Assembly: GCA_001510575.1 (NCBI GenBank)
Contig: LNGK01000006.1
Location: 2,351,565-2,415,564, forward strand
Origin: Knoxdaviesia capensis
Taxonomy: Eukaryota > Ascomycota > Sordariomycetes > Microascales > Gondwanamycetaceae
DNA length: 64,000 nt
Direction of reading: 5' to 3'
Made by a program: the position numbers and the translations under genes. How positions within the stretch are numbered: position 1 is the first letter of the stretch; each line of letters starts with the position of its first letter. Of this stretch, positions 34,118-44,996 are shown in pieces. The notes beneath the pieces were generated by a model. It made no database searches, was not told the DNA's origin, and saw only the letters and a list, made by a program, of their open reading frames with translations.

Positions 34118-34942
34118 ATGAGCCTGTCTGAACCTCAAGCTGCCCCTGTTGCAGCAGACGCAACCTCCCATCCGGTCCCGGTTGCGGCTCCGGCTGAAGG
34201 CTCAACGTCTTCCGACCCCCCGGCTGCAGCTCCTGGTGAAGGCTCAACCTCGTCTGGTGCCCCTGCTGCTGAGACTCCTCCTACTGAAAAGCTTTATCTA
34301 TGTTATGCTAAGGATGCCGGCGTGCTCTTCCCCACTTTTGCCGATGCCGAAAACGCCATGAAGGCTGACGCCCGCGAAAAGGGCTACTCCCTGACCGTCC
34401 ATAGCACGCATCTGGTCAACGGTGGTAAGGACATGCGGCGCCGCGTGTATCTGTGCAGTAAAGCGGGATCCCGCAAATCACGTAGCAGCACCACGCCGTT
34501 GAACAAGCGCCGGAAGACGACTTCGCAGCGCTCGGGCTGCCCGTTCCAGTTGTCGATCAAACGCCATATCGAGGGTTACGCCATCGAGCCCGTGAAAGGG
34601 CCCAACCGGTCGTGCCACAACCACATGCCGCAGCCCGGCGGCGAGATCACTCGATATCGGATCGATAACCTGATGAAGCGCAAAGAGGAGATCTTTGCAT
34701 TGTGGGACCAGGACTTCCGGCCCGCGGAGATTCTTCAACACCTGCGCAAGTCGGAGGAGCTCAAGTATATCACGCGCGGCGACCTGTCGAACCTTTTGCT
34801 TCCCCACCGACTGCGACGCCGCGACGAAGCCGCCCGCTTGGCGAACCCGGACGCGCCAGCCGCCGCCACTACGGAAGGCAAGTCGTCACCCGAGGAGGAT
34901 GACGAGATGGAAGATATGGAGTCCGTTGGGTCGCCTTCATGA
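34118..34942 (+). CDS. Stand-alone FAR1/WRKY-GCM1-type DNA-binding protein
   Basis: Single-exon gene of 274 residues starting at the ATG at 34118. Residues 1-56 are disordered and contain two near-identical Gly-Glu-Gly-Ser-Thr-Ser-Ser units. Residues about 58-172 form a FAR1-like domain: a leading helix region (FPTFADAENAMKADAREKGY), then the zinc ligands Cys113 (YLCSKAG), Cys141 (SGCPFQL), His167 and His169 (CHNHMPQP). This C-C-H-H layout is the WRKY-GCM1 fold, known from FAR1/FHY3 and from the N-terminus of MULE transposases. A helical segment (about 178-235) and an acidic tail with EEDDEMEDMES follow. No transposase domain or DDE motif is present, and the coding sequence shows no RIP, so it looks like a resident gene, plausibly a transcription factor derived from a Mutator-like transposase. 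DNA target unknown. Confidence 0.8.
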   Translation: MSLSEPQAAPVAADATSHPVPVAAPAEGSTSSDPPAAAPGEGSTSSGAPAAETPPTEKLYLCYAKDAGVLFPTFADAENAMKADAREKGYSLTVHSTHLVNGGKDMRRRVYLCSKAGSRKSRSSTTPLNKRRKTTSQRSGCPFQLSIKRHIEGYAIEPVKGPNRSCHNHMPQPGGEITRYRIDNLMKRKEEIFALWDQDFRPAEILQHLRKSEELKYITRGDLSNLLLPHRLRRRDEAARLANPDAPAAATTEGKSSPEEDDEMEDMESVGSPS

Positions 34943-36061
34943 TTCGTTCAAATTCCCCCGATAGCAAGCTCCTTGCTTTTTCTTCTGCCCAGTTTTTCGG
35001 TTCTCTTTTTCCGTTTCTCTGTTTTTCCCAGATTCTTCGCTCTGGGTTTCTTCCTCCATGCCCATGAGCTGGAGTGTGGAGCTCGGCCATGAAAGTGGCA
35101 CCAGCCCATTATGATCTGAGATACTCTCAGAGATCATTTTCTCCTTTCCTCCCTCTATTTTGTCTCTTGTTTCTTGTTTTCCAGTTCCAGCCTGTTCTAT
35201 ACCTCTTGTCACCCTTTGTTTCTGCTTGTTTGCTTATTCCCCCCCTTCAGATTGGCCTTTCTTTTTTTGGAATTGATAGGTCTTATCCTGATACCATGAG
35301 CGTGTTTCCCCTTTTTTTTAGAGTCCCTGTTTCCTATCCACGTACACAGGCACCCCCGGGTAAATCTTCACCTCAAGAGAGGAATGAGAGTATGTCCTTA
35401 GATAGCCTGCGCCCGGCATGGGACGGCAGATATAGGCGCCAAGATATCAAGATGATTTGTAGTCTGTTGATGCATAACTTGCATCTTGATAGATGCAATA
35501 TGTATTCTTATTACAATGCTGGGCTTCTTTTGTGTGATACCAGTATATAAGCATAAATAAATTCTCCTAAAAGTGAGTCATAGGGGTTGGAATCAATTGT
35601 TGTTGTCTATATCAGCATTTAAAGCAGCTAACCAGTACAGATAAACCCCACAAGGAAAAGAAGCTAATCAAAACTCCAAGATAATGCATCTCCCACTCCA
35701 TAGCATCATCTTACTCCATCTATAGTGAAGCATAATAAGGAAATACCCCTAAAAATGGCGGGGAAGAACATATGAAAGACCATGAAAGGCTAGAATATCC
35801 CAGAACAAAAGAGAGAGAGAATTCGTGGATGTAGAAATGAATATAGCACAGAAAAAGAAACGAGTAGGGGAAAAAAGGCAGAAACAAGAAACAAGAGGCC
35901 CAATGGGAGCCTTAGCAACAAGCAAGAAGAAAAAAAGGAGCAAGAAGAAAGCAGCAAGAAGAAGGCAGCAAGAAAGTCTATCTGCAGCTACATTTACCAG
36001 GCCAAAAAGCAAATCTCTAAAAAGAACAGAAACCCACAGAAACACACCGAACTGAGTGCTC
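34943..36061. other. Convergent intergenic region
   Basis: T- and A-rich sequence between two convergent genes, consistent with long 3' untranslated regions. The small open frames here (for example 35074-35550) are pyrimidine-rich and not convincing. I see no gene. Confidence 0.6.
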
Positions 36062-37356
36062 CTATAACTTCCGCTCGTTCTCCTCCTCACCCTCTGCCCC
36101 GGGCTTCAGCGCCAGCAGGAAATCGCGCGTCATCTCGAAGCTCAGCCAGCTGGACGCCATGCTCGGCGCCACCTTGAGCAGGTTGGGCACGATGCCCTTG
36201 TACAGGCCCTTGATGCCCTCCTGCTGCACGATCACCTTGACCGCGTTGCCGATCGACGAGTACTGGTAGCCCATGCCCGACATGGTGTTGATTTGGAACC
36301 GCCGTCGCAGGACGTCACTGTGGGTGTTGTTGTTAGCGTTAGGTCTGGGCACGTGTATACCCGGCCCCATGCGGAACACTCGGTTTCCGGACGGGGGGTG
36401 GCAGGGGGGGAAAACAAAGAGAAAAGAAAACGTGGATCTCGCCGGAGATACACCACACGGGACGGGACGGTGTGTGTACTTACAAAGGATACGTGCACGT
36501 CTGCGCCACAGCGCCCGAGAAGGCGCCGGCAAGCAACTTGCGCACGGCACTCGGGTTCTTCTCGCCGTCGGGGGTCAGGTAGCCGCGCGCAAACTCGTAC
36601 GTCATGAAGTTGAGCCCCACGTACGGCGCCACGCCGGCCACCGTCGGCACCATGCCGCGGTACAGCGCGCGCACGCCGCCCTCGCTGGCGTACATCTTCT
36701 TCAGCGTCTGCCACATGCCCGGCAGCTCGTGCGGCCGCGACCCCAGCTCGGCGAACGACGCCGACTGGATCGACAGCCGCGTGCGCACAATGTCCAGCGG
36801 GTACGTGAACACCACCGACGTTATGCCCGCCAGACCGCCGCACACGAGCCGCAGCATCGGCGTCAGGTCGGCGCCGGGGGACGGCTCGAAGATGTGCTGG
36901 AGGGGGGGGGCAGAGTTGTGCAAGTTAGTGGCTCGTGCTCGGATCACTGGGGCCGCACGTGTGGTGGGGTGAACGGTCGGAGGGGGAACTCACCCGCTTG
37001 TAGAAATTGTAGCTGCCGAACTGCACGGCCGAGTACGGCACGATGCGTATGCAGTTCGTGCCGTTGCCGCGCATGAACCCGCGCCAGCCCTCCTCGCGCC
37101 ACATCTTCTGCAAGCCCTTCGAGACGGACATTTTGTATGCGTCGCGGCCGACGCTCTGCACCTGGTACAGGATCTTCAGGCGCTCCAGCGGCGACACCAC
37201 CGTGCGGGACACGGCACCGGCCACGCCGCCGGCGCAGAACGCCGCCACGAACGGCTGCGACAAGAATTCCCGTATCGGTCGGCCGGCCCCGTCGATCACC
37301 GACGGGTCGCCCGTGGGTTTCGGCGCCGACGGCGCGGCGTCTGGTGACTCGGTCAT
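36062..37356 (-). CDS. Mitochondrial carrier, YPR011C-like (APS/PAPS carrier)
   Basis: Three exons: 36994-37356, 36484-36896 and 36062-36317 (donors GTGAGT and GTAAGT), giving 343 residues. All three repeats of the SLC25 family carry the carrier signature: SPLERLKILYQV, YPLDIVRTRLSI and, made by the exon 2/3 junction, YPFDVLRRRFQI. Each pair of signatures spans about 100 residues with two membrane helices per repeat. Motifs such as GNGTNCIRIVPYSAVQF and the third-repeat RRRFQ closely resemble yeast YPR011C, which carries adenosine 5'-phosphosulfate and PAPS across the inner mitochondrial membrane, and also the CoA carrier group (Leu5, SLC25A42). I favour YPR011C from the overall pattern. The N-terminal 33 residues are Pro/Ala-rich. 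A CA-repeat sits in the leader just before the start codon. Codon use is strongly GC-rich. Confidence 0.9.
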
Positions 37357-37381
37357 GGTCCCGAAACTCTGTATGGAAACG

Positions 37382-37424
37382 AGTGTGTGTGTGTGTTTTG
37401 TGTGTGTGTGTGTGTATGTGTGTG
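37382..37424. repeat. (GT)n microsatellite in carrier gene leader
   Basis: An interrupted GT repeat of about 43 bp. On the coding (minus) strand it is a CA repeat ending 25 nt before the carrier start codon, so it probably lies in the 5' untranslated region. Confidence 0.85.
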
Positions 37425-39720
37425 GTCTTTCGAACCCCGGCTGGAGAGCAATCACGCAGCTCCAGCACTTCGTCAACGATCGGCGCGGGTGCGTTGTACT
37501 CGGCGGAGCACTGTCTCGCTTAGGAAGGTATCGTGCTACTTATATAAGACGCTGAGGCCGTCGATGGGAGGTCCGGGAGCCGACCAGGGTTTTCGGCGCC
37601 GGCAAGGCTGGTAAATGCCGGGTGTCTTCGGCGTCGGTCGGCCGCAGGAAGAGGAAAGATCGGAGGGGATGCGCCACGCCCACAGGAAGCCGTGATCGCG
37701 AAAGCTCGGGAAGGATTCGAGCCGAACAGGAGTGCCGCACAAGTCGTCCTCTGCGTCGTCTTTATAGATATATCCCGCCCACGCTTGGACCTGGAATTCT
37801 CTCTCTCACGCCCCCTTTCGTTCAAACGCACGTGGTATAGAGGTGGTCAAGACCGCACCAAGAGCCCCAAAAAAGATATAAAGAAAAGCCGATACTGCCA
37901 AAAAAGATCTCGACCGAAAAATAATTCGCCGGGCCCGGACGTCAAGAAAGAATCTCTAAAAAGTCTCGCCGTGAACTGTGTCGTCAATAACACGCAGAGA
38001 AGAACCGGAACAAAAAAATAAAAATGACTAAAAAAGGAAAAAAAATGAAAAAATGAATTGCAATTGGGCCAGTAGTCGGCAATGGAGGGATCAAAGTAAC
38101 CGCTGTTAAGCGCGCCAGGCCAGGCCAGGGGGGAAGTAGCCGAAAAAAAAAAGTTTGGGTTGCGCGTCCAGGTACGTCCCACGAACAACTTCAGGAGACA
38201 AAAACTGGAAGGAGGAGAAAAGGAGAATGAAACAGCAAGAAGGAGCGAGGGAGATAGGAATGGAGCAGATGGGAGGAAAGAAGCGATCGATAAGGAAAAT
38301 ACCGAAAAAAGAAAGTCAGACACAGGGAGATAAGATTAAAATTGAATCTCTCTCAACGACAGCTGTCACGATGACCGAAAAAAACACACACAAGTAACTA
38401 TACGAGGGAACAATGAGGAAACGTCGACGGGGGGAGAGTTATATAGGTGTTTCCGAGCCTCTGATTACAGGGCTATCATCTACCAATTTCAAGTCTTCTC
38501 CCAAGTGCGAGTCAGTTCAGTTTTACTTCCCCTCTAATGTTGAGGGAGGGCTCTCTTGACTAATAGTACAGTCAGTGGCGCGGAAGATCTCGGATTGGCG
38601 GCTCCTCGCCAACTTTCTCGGCTCAGCCGTACCTGGAAGTAAAGTTGGTGGAACAGACAACCCAAACCCCAGATAAAGAGCTTCTTGGGGCTCGGCAGAG
38701 CAAAAGCGCAGTTCTGTCTCAGGGTAGGCCGGGTGTCTACCGAATCACTGGGAAAACTTCTGTCTCAGCAAGTTTGCTACTGAAATATTGATGTCTCACT
38801 CAAATACTAACTTGCAGTTGAATACGCTCGCTGGGCGTGAATCTTGAAGAGGTTTACATCGGGAAATTTGCGAAGCTCTCCAGTGATGCTAAGAGCTTAA
38901 ATTGACGACCCGAACCCTGATAAGCATGTACTTAGGGTTTACGCATTACAACATTACCAACGCTCTTCGCCATCTCCAATCTGCGCACTCAAGGCCGCGC
39001 CGTACGTCTTAACTGGTGTTAAAAGCGAAAAGCAACCTGTATTTTAGTTCCAGCAGCTGTAAAACCAATAAGAGAGAAAAAAGAACCAACTAAAGCAAAA
39101 ACGACCGAAAAAACACAAAACCGAAATAAAAGCAAGCTTGCGAGTCAAGCACATCGGAAACCTCATCTCCCTCTCCACCTCCGCATAGGTTGCAATGTGG
39201 CTGTTTGAACTTTACCGTTTGCCTGTATCTGATGGGTGGGTGAACAAGAAAAAAAAACAAAGTACACACCAAAAAAACCGAGATTACCTGTGTGCCAAAC
39301 CTGTCCCGCTCGTCGTTCTGTTCGCAGACACGACTCTGCTTGGGGTTGTTCGCTTCGAAAGGACAGAACAGGCGATCGAGAGAAGAACCACGAAACAAGT
39401 AAGAACGAAGATGGCGAGGGACGATAATATAAAAGAAGCAGAAAGGATGAAATCAGACTGAAGAAAGAAGGGTGATCCGGTGACAACAAACTACTACTGT
39501 TGTTTTTGGTATTGCCGTTTTTAAGGAGAAGAAACGTTGCGAACTTTTTTTTTTTCGACTGGAGGGAAATAAAAAGAAACTCGTGATGTAATCTTATGGA
39601 AGTGGGGAAGAAAGCGGGTGCTGCCAACTGGTGTTGACTGTTTCCACTGAAGAAACTAATCTGCCACGAGAAGACAAGTCCTCAGGGCAGCACCTGCCAC
39701 TTTCAATTCACCCATACTTA
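37425..39720. other. Intergenic region upstream of carrier gene
   Basis: The carrier promoter lies at the left end. The middle is purine-rich on the plus strand (37.85-38.35 kb), which produces a spurious Phe/Ser-rich frame on the minus strand. A TTAGGGTT telobox is at 38932-38939. The right end carries the 3' region of the SR-type gene. I see no additional gene. Confidence 0.6.
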
Positions 39721-41674
39721 TCACTCAGCAACATCAAGGTCATCGTGAGCCGGGGGAGGGCTGTCGATGGCTGAGCAGTCGGGCGAAGCGTGGTTAGCCG
39801 CTGCACGGGGGACATGGGCACGAATTGGGAGCTCAAAAGTATGTAGCTTACGCTTACGGTCGTCGCCGTTGGTCTCGCGACGGTCCCGATCATCCCGGTC
39901 ATCCTTAGTCTCCCGGTCACTACTTCATCGGCGGAGTTAGTACGGAATCATCTTACGATGGCACAGTCTGTAAACATCACTGACACATACCGATGGTCGG
40001 GGCTGCGCGAACGGTCACGGTCGCGGCGATCGCGATCGCGATCACGGTCGTCATAACGGTCTCCGCGGTCACGGCGATCATCCTTGCGAGGAGAGTAGTC
40101 GCGAGTGCTGCGACGGGGAGACGGCGAGCGGCCGCGGCGGGGAGACCGACGAGGAGCGCGGTCGCGATCGCGACCCGAGTCAAAGCGCCAGGAGGCAGAA
40201 GGAGGGGTACGCGCCCACTGTTAGGAGGATCCAATGCGGTGTCAGCATACTAGTTCACAGAGATGTGGGAAGAGGAAAAAGGGATCTGCGCAGCGTTGCA
40301 CAACGAATAGTCGGCAGACAGGGAGTCATCTAACCTCAATCTTCAGGACATCGTGGCTGCCGATGCGCTTGTTGTGCATCTCATGATACGCGTCGTCGGC
40401 ATCACGGCGGTCCTCGTACTCCACGAAGGCAAAGCTGCTGAAGGAGGGGAGAGAGATGTTAGAGTCAACCTTCCATGGTAATTTCCTCGGGCGACGGGAG
40501 GGAAGATCCACGGCGCCAGAGAAGTACAGGCGATTTACTCACAGTCTGCTACCAGCCGAGCGGGGAGCCGGGATGTCACAGCGGACAAGGCGGCCGTAGC
40601 TATTCATTCAAACGCAAAAAGTCAAGCACAGGTCAGCATTCATCGAAACTTCATCAGTGGTTATACCTTGATAGAAAACGAGAGAGATAATCTATGTCGC
40701 TCGCGTGTCCGCTCGCTCTAACCGTAGGGTGATAGTGAAAATAAAAGATGAAAAAGGGCGTAACGGGGAGAGAAAAAAAAGGGAGGCAAACGCGAGGCCG
40801 GAAGATTGAACGTGATCACGAAATCCCAGCCAAAATGGCAGGATTTCAATCGAAATATCATCATATCCAGGTCCTCATATGTTGCTCCATAATATGGAAT
40901 GGCAGCCCAATTAGGCACAGCCATGAAAAAATGAGGGCAAGGGGAGAAGCAAAGAGAGGGAAAAAAAACGAGAAAAAAAAGGAGGTAGAGCGAGCGGACA
41001 TCTGCCGAGGACGATGGGAAAACCGACGGCGAACGAAAAACGACGAAAACTACGAGACGAGATCGCGACGACGCGGACGGAGACGAGAGATTGGGAGGGG
41101 AGGAGAAAAGAAAACGGGGGAGGGAGGGAGGGAGGCAGGAAGAAAAGCGAGCGAACGGCGAGGAGAGGAATAAAAAAAACGACAACTCGCAACGGCGACG
41201 TTTTGAGAAGTAATAATAATAATAAAAGAATACGGCGACGACGGTGGCGGTGATAGGGGAGGATATGGAAAGGCGCTCGTCTTTCATTCATTCAAGGATG
41301 ATTGATATCTTGTCCGGAAGGACGTCGAATCGAACCGAACCGAACCGAACCGTTTTCGATCGCACGTATTACTGGTCTTCTCTCGTCGCGAAGAGATCGA
41401 TATCTCTTTTTTTTCTCTGCTTGGTTTGTGTTTGGATGGGGAGGAAGGAAGGAAAAGATATAGAGCGCGAGAAGGACAGGGCGCTTTGTGATTTGCGGGT
41501 GTTGGTGGTGCAAAACAGCATCGCGCGCTCGTATGAAGATCACGAAAATGAGGAAAAGGATGATGGCGACCAAGTTATTTTGTTGACATACCGTTCGAAC
41601 TCGTAGGCGAGGTCGCGTGCGCGGGTTCCGTGGCTGAAGCCGGTAACGTAGAGAGTAGTGCCACCGCGAGACAT
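39721..41674 (-). CDS. SR-type splicing factor with one RRM and RS/RD tail
   Basis: Exons on the minus strand: 41592-41674, 40543-40599, 40335-40434, 39991-40217 and 39721-39919. A likely further intron at 39771-39851 splits the last exon, giving 194 residues if removed or 221 if kept. Residues about 5-75 form an RRM: RNP2-like TLYVTGF, then RNP1-like LFAFVEYEDRRDADDAYHEM. After IEWARTPPS comes a long Arg-rich tail with RSPRRGRSPS and repeated Arg-Asp dipeptides. The layout is that of SR proteins, which bind exonic enhancers and recruit U1 and U2AF in the nucleus. The stop is preceded by AHDDLDVAE. Intron 1 is 992 nt, far longer than any other intron here, and the exon 3 acceptor is a tandem CAGCAG, so alternative splicing is likely. 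It is divergent from the sterol acyltransferase gene. Confidence 0.9.
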
Positions 41675-42198
41675 GATGATGATGTCCGAATGGCAAATTC
41701 GACGATAAATGGGGGATAGGTGGACCTAATGAGAATCAGTGAGCCCAAACTGCAGGAGGATGGGGGAAGAAGGCAGATGTGGTTGTGACACTTAGGCGAG
41801 ATGTCAAACCACGAGAGTGAGGTTGGGGTGAAAGGGAGGAAAAAGGAAGAAGAAAAAAAGAGAGGAAGAAAAAAGGAAGAAGATCCAGGACGTTGAAGAA
41901 AAAGGAAAATGGCTAAAAGCTGGAGAAAAAAAAGCCCATCAAAGCACGGGGAGTTCCTGCCTGATGAAAAACCGTGGTGGTTGTTTTTGTTTGGAGAGGA
42001 TTTTGTGTTGTAACGTGGATGGAGATGTATGGAGGAAGAGAAGAAGGAAGGAAGGAAGGCAGAAAAAAAATATGAGAATCCAGGAATGGAAGGCATTGGA
42101 ATTCCTACGCTTTCATTCAGCACTTTCCATTGGTGACATCTTTGCGTTTGCAGCAGATTCGGTGGTTGCTTCACGTGATTGAGAGTGATTACGGGTCT

Positions 42199-42232
42199 AA
42201 CCCTACAGCCCACAAACCCTACACAACCCTAA
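42199..42232. promoter_or_regulatory. Cluster of three telobox motifs
   Basis: AACCCTAC (42199-42206), AACCCTAC (42215-42222) and AACCCTAA (42225-42232) lie within 34 bp, about 530 bp upstream of the SR-type gene's start codon. It is the densest telobox cluster in the window. Binding by a Tbf1/Teb1-type Myb protein is inferred from yeast. Confidence 0.5.
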
Positions 42233-42824
42233 CTGTATCTCTACGTCATAGGCTCTCATAGGCTCTCGGCTCGGGGGCTTGGTACCGGCGGTCTTAATAA
42301 TCGGGGCCCGTTAAGAACGCGGATCCCGCTTGAGCGAGAGGAGGATATGGGGGTGGCGATCTAGAAGTTTGGTAGAGAGGTCTGCGTGACCAACTGGCAA
42401 AACATGGCTTGAGGCGTTCAGGGTAGATGAGCGGAGGCCGAGACGACGGAGGGTCTTAAAACCCGTCGGGGTTTGGCCTGACCTGCTAATGGCGGTAAGG
42501 TGTATGTTGGTATCGAGATAATTCCAAGAGCTATTGAGTATCGCTATCGTCGCTCGGGCACATGTGAAGATCGCATATATATATATAGACACAGGTCGCA
42601 CACCGGAGTTATCTCCAGCCCGAACCACAAAAACCCCAGAGATGGAACCCTCAAGACCGACCCAGAACCACAATCTCCAATTCTCTGCCCATCCATCATC
42701 CATCATTCAAGGTTTTAGCCCCGGACTTTCTCGGCTGGCATCCCGCCACTGGCCAAAACACCGAACCTCCTCCACTGACATGTGGTGGTTCGAGATCAGC
42801 CAGGAACGCGGGACTGCATTGGGC

Positions 42825-42836
42825 TATATATATAAG
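42825..42836 (+). promoter_or_regulatory. TATA-like box upstream of sterol acyltransferase
   Basis: TATATATATAAG lies about 295 bp before the start codon of the acyltransferase gene. A second TATA-like run (42574-42588) lies further away, nearer the SR gene. Which is used cannot be told from sequence. Confidence 0.35.
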
Positions 42837-43129
42837 TGTCTCGAATTTCCCCTAGAAATTCTAGACATGCGCATGTTCAAAATCGATTCACTCAAGTTCA
42901 CTTTTTCTTTCCTTGTCCGTTGACCTCGTTGATATGATTTAGCTGTCCTATCGAGTGAACTCTTCGGTACCGAGTCACACCACACCATTTTTAGCTTTCC
43001 GTCAGCACGCCATATTACAGGCTGTCTCCCTCCTCATACTGCACTTTTCCTGCCTGAAAGCTCCTCCTTCTTGAAAGTGTATCCTATATACGTAGAACTT
43101 CAACTTTACCGATATCCACTGCTTGAATC

Positions 43130-44996
43130 ATGGCTATTCAAGAACAAATACCCGACGCCCCACCTACCGGCCTGCGGCACCGGCCGACCCGACCCCCCGC
43201 CCCACATGTCCCCGGACTACACACCGAGAACCCCGCGAACAAGACCGACGAGCCGCCGTCCGCATCCACCCTGAAGCTCCTCCCACACACGCCCCCGCAC
43301 TCGGCCCCCGCCTCACCAACCCTCAGCAAGCGGCCCGCAGCACTAGCGTCACCGTCGTCGCCACCACCCGCGCGGCAGTTCCACGACCTGCGTTTCACGC
43401 GCGCGTTCTCCGCCTTCGACAGCAACAACGCCGCAGCGGCAACCTCGCCGTTCCGCGGCTTCTACACGCTGTTCTGGATGGGCGTGGCGCTGTCGGTCGT
43501 GCGCACGGCGGCGCTGAACCTGCGCGACCACGGCCACGTGCTGGCCGGCAACGAGATCGTGCGCGCCATGACCGAGCGCGACCTGGGCGTGCTGTTCGCC
43601 GTCGACGGCGTGATGTGCGGCGCCGCGGCGGCTGCGTGGGCGCTGCAGCGGTGGCTCGTGTTCCGCGGCGGCGTCGAGTGGGATAGGCTCGGCTGGCTGG
43701 TGCAGCATGTGTGGCAGATGGTGTTTCTGGCAGCTGTGGTCGGTGTGCCGGTGGTGCGCGACTGGCCGTGGACGCATACCGTGTTTTTCGTGCTGCATGG
43801 CCTGACGATGCTGATGAAGCAGCACAGCTATGCGTTTTATAATGGGTACCTTTCGGGGATGTACCGGCAGCGTCAGCACGTGCAGGCACTCTTACATGAC
43901 CTGGACACCCGGACACCGACGGCCAGTGCAACTCACCCCACGCCACCGCCTGATGCCGCCGACCCGACCGTCGCCGAAATCTCCACCATCCTCGCATCCC
44001 CTAAGCACTCACTATCCCGCGCCGAAAAACACACATACCACCGGGTGCTGGCGGCGGAAGCCGACGCACTGACCACCGAGCTCCGCGGCGCCGCCACAAG
44101 CCCGGAGCGGGCCTACCCGCACAACCTGACGCTGGCGAACTGGTCCGAGTTCGTGCTGTTCCCGACGCTGGTGTACGAGCTGGACTACCCGCGCACCGAG
44201 AAGATCCACTGGTCGTACGTGGCGCGCAAGCTGGCGGCCACGTTTGGCATTATCTTCGTGATGATCCTGGTGTCACAAACATACATATGTAAGCTCTGCT
44301 GAGGGGGTCACTGAGGCTCCCCCTCCCTCCCGAGGTCGAAATGAAACTAGAGGCTAACCAACCGATACTAGACCCCGTCCTGATGCACGCCGCTGCCCTC
44401 AAAGCCGCCAACGCCCCGCCCCGCACCCGTGCGGTGGCCTTCGCCTGGATGCTCAGCGACCTGCTGCTGCCCTTCATGATGGAATACCTGCTCGCCTGGT
44501 ACCTGATCTGGGAGAGCGTGCTGAACACGCTCGCCGAGCTGACGCGCTTCGCCGACCGCCGCTTCTACGACGCCTGGTGGAACAGCGTGTCGTGGGACCA
44601 GTACGCGCGCGACTGGAACCGCCCCGTGCACAACTTCCTGCTGCGCCACGTGTACCACTCGTCCATCTCGTCGCTGCACGTCGGCAAGTCGACCGCCACG
44701 CTGATCACTTTCTTATTGTCGGCGTGTGTGCATGAGTTGCTCATGTTTTGCCTGTTCAAAAAGCTCAGGGGGTACTTGCTTATCTTGCAGATGTGCCAGA
44801 TTCCGGTATGTACTGTCTGTTCTACGATTCCCGTTCATGGTTCATTGCTAATGGTATCTTTCTTGGTTGGGAGTAGTTGGTGAGCCTCAGTCGGTCACGG
44901 TGGTTAAAGGGACGTACCGTCCTCGGTAACATCATCTTCTGGTTTGGGCTGTTCACTGGCCCGAGTGTGCTGTGCAGTCTCTACTTTATTCTGTAG
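43130..44996 (+). CDS. Sterol O-acyltransferase (ACAT/ARE family)
   Basis: Three exons: 43130-44288, 44372-44805 and 44877-44996 (donors GTAAGC and GTATGT, branch GGCTAACC in intron 1), giving 570 residues. The first 95 residues are Pro-rich and disordered, followed by a membrane-bound O-acyltransferase (MBOAT) core with about eight to nine hydrophobic helices. Landmarks are the HSYAFYNGYL motif, the FYDAWWN motif at residues 451-457 (the family's FYxDWWN, here with the Asp one place earlier), and the catalytic His507 in ACVHELLMF. The C-terminus RTVLGNIIFWFGLFTGPSVLCSLYFIL is typical of Are1/Are2. The enzyme joins long-chain acyl-CoA to ergosterol in the ER membrane to make steryl esters stored in lipid droplets. 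The coding sequence is very GC-rich, and a minus-strand open frame of 200 codons (43395-43997) is only a shadow. Confidence 0.95.

Noticed and set aside
37847..38323. 158-codon Phe/Ser/Leu-rich frame that could be read as a membrane protein
   Set aside because: Arises from a purine-rich stretch read in reverse; no conserved motif, no good start context and no introns.
41331..41352. CGAAC tandem repeat resembling a B-box region
   Set aside because: A simple pentanucleotide repeat inside intron 1 of the SR gene; no tRNA fold around it.
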